Positions 63,655 through 64,000 of a DNA stretch of 64,000 nt are shown here, one piece after another; position 1 is the stretch's first letter, and each line of letters opens with the position of its first letter. Below the pieces are notes generated by a model. The model was not told the origin of the DNA and ran no database searches. It was given only the letters and a program-made list of their open reading frames with translations. The translations under genes and the position numbers were made by a program. This stretch comes from Cololabis saira (Eukaryota > Chordata > Actinopteri > Beloniformes > Belonidae), in contig NC_084596.1 of assembly GCF_033807715.1 (NCBI RefSeq), forward strand, positions 41,650,458-41,714,457. Direction: 5' to 3'.

Positions 63655-64000
63655 TAATATCTTGGCGCCATGGCTGAAACCCAACAGGAAGTCGGCCGTT
63701 TTGAATTAATCGTGTAATTTTGGCGCAATTTATGCCATTTCTTCTGCCGTTAATACGGCCCGAACCGTAACGTGCACCCAGATGTGTTATACATCAAAAT
63801 GTGTCTCCATCGTGTGACTACGCGCATTACTTTTCTCAGTCAAAAGCGTTACGGTGGCGACACTAGACTCCAAAAAGCGCACCCCCCTTCTTCTGATTGG
63901 TCGATATCTGATAGTTCCTACTTTCTGTTGTATGTCCAGGCCTGAAGAATCTACATGCAAGTCATACAAGCTTCCACTGCAGCCTGAACCTGCAGCTTTA
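63655..64000. repeat. fish interspersed repeat, inverted relative to 48896
   Basis: Contains TGGCGCCATGGCTGAA, GATAGTTCCTACTTTCTG and ends TGCAGCCTGAACCTGCAGCT, matching 48896-49660 in reverse order. Runs off the window end. Confidence 0.65.

Overview
The window reads as teleost fish nuclear DNA. Two vertebrate genes are present as exons with GT-AG introns, and almost everything between them is transposable elements of typical fish families: hAT, TTAA-target and PIF/Harbinger-like DNA elements, palindromic MITEs, L2, Rex1-like and L1-like LINEs, a tRNA-type SINE and solo LTRs. There are no operons, CRISPR arrays, rRNA or tRNA genes, or phage. I cannot name the species.

The plus strand from 10087 to 39635 carries the last nine coding exons of slc1a7, the retinal glutamate transporter/anion channel EAAT5. 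They join in phase into 506 residues ending in the PDZ-type tail ETNV. The first ~70 residues lie upstream of the window. The minus strand from 48226 down to 46882 carries the last two coding exons of scp2 (sterol carrier protein 2), ending in the peroxisomal signal SKL. The genes are tail to tail with about 7.2 kb between stops. The remaining scp2 exons must lie beyond 64000, so most of 48.2-64 kb is probably one scp2 intron.

Region by region: 1-10 kb is slc1a7 intron with an inverted repeat carrying a Myb/SANT-like fragment, several MITEs, an L1 3' fragment and a hAT element with a clean 8-bp target duplication. 10-32 kb holds slc1a7 exons separated by hAT elements, two TTAA-target elements and a four-level nested insertion at 12.2-14.3 kb. 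32.7-39.2 kb is the last slc1a7 intron; it opens with a LINE fragment almost touching the splice donor. 39.6-46.5 kb is the intergenic interval, with a 945-bp long-inverted-repeat element just behind slc1a7 and a second copy of the 1.7-kb TTAA element. 48-64 kb contains a dead Rex1-like LINE, an apparently intact minus-strand L2 LINE (zinc-finger/coiled-coil/SGNH ORF1 plus endonuclease/RT ORF2), duplicated repeats and LINE fragments.

The most interesting points are a two-copy TTAA element carrying what looks like a miniature spliced transcription unit, the potentially complete L2 with a segment shared between ORF1 and ORF2, the LINE fragment that keeps the slc1a7 reading frame open past an exon, and a hAT family that appears to have amplified together with a captured palindromic MITE. 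I found no clearly new defence-like or metabolic system.
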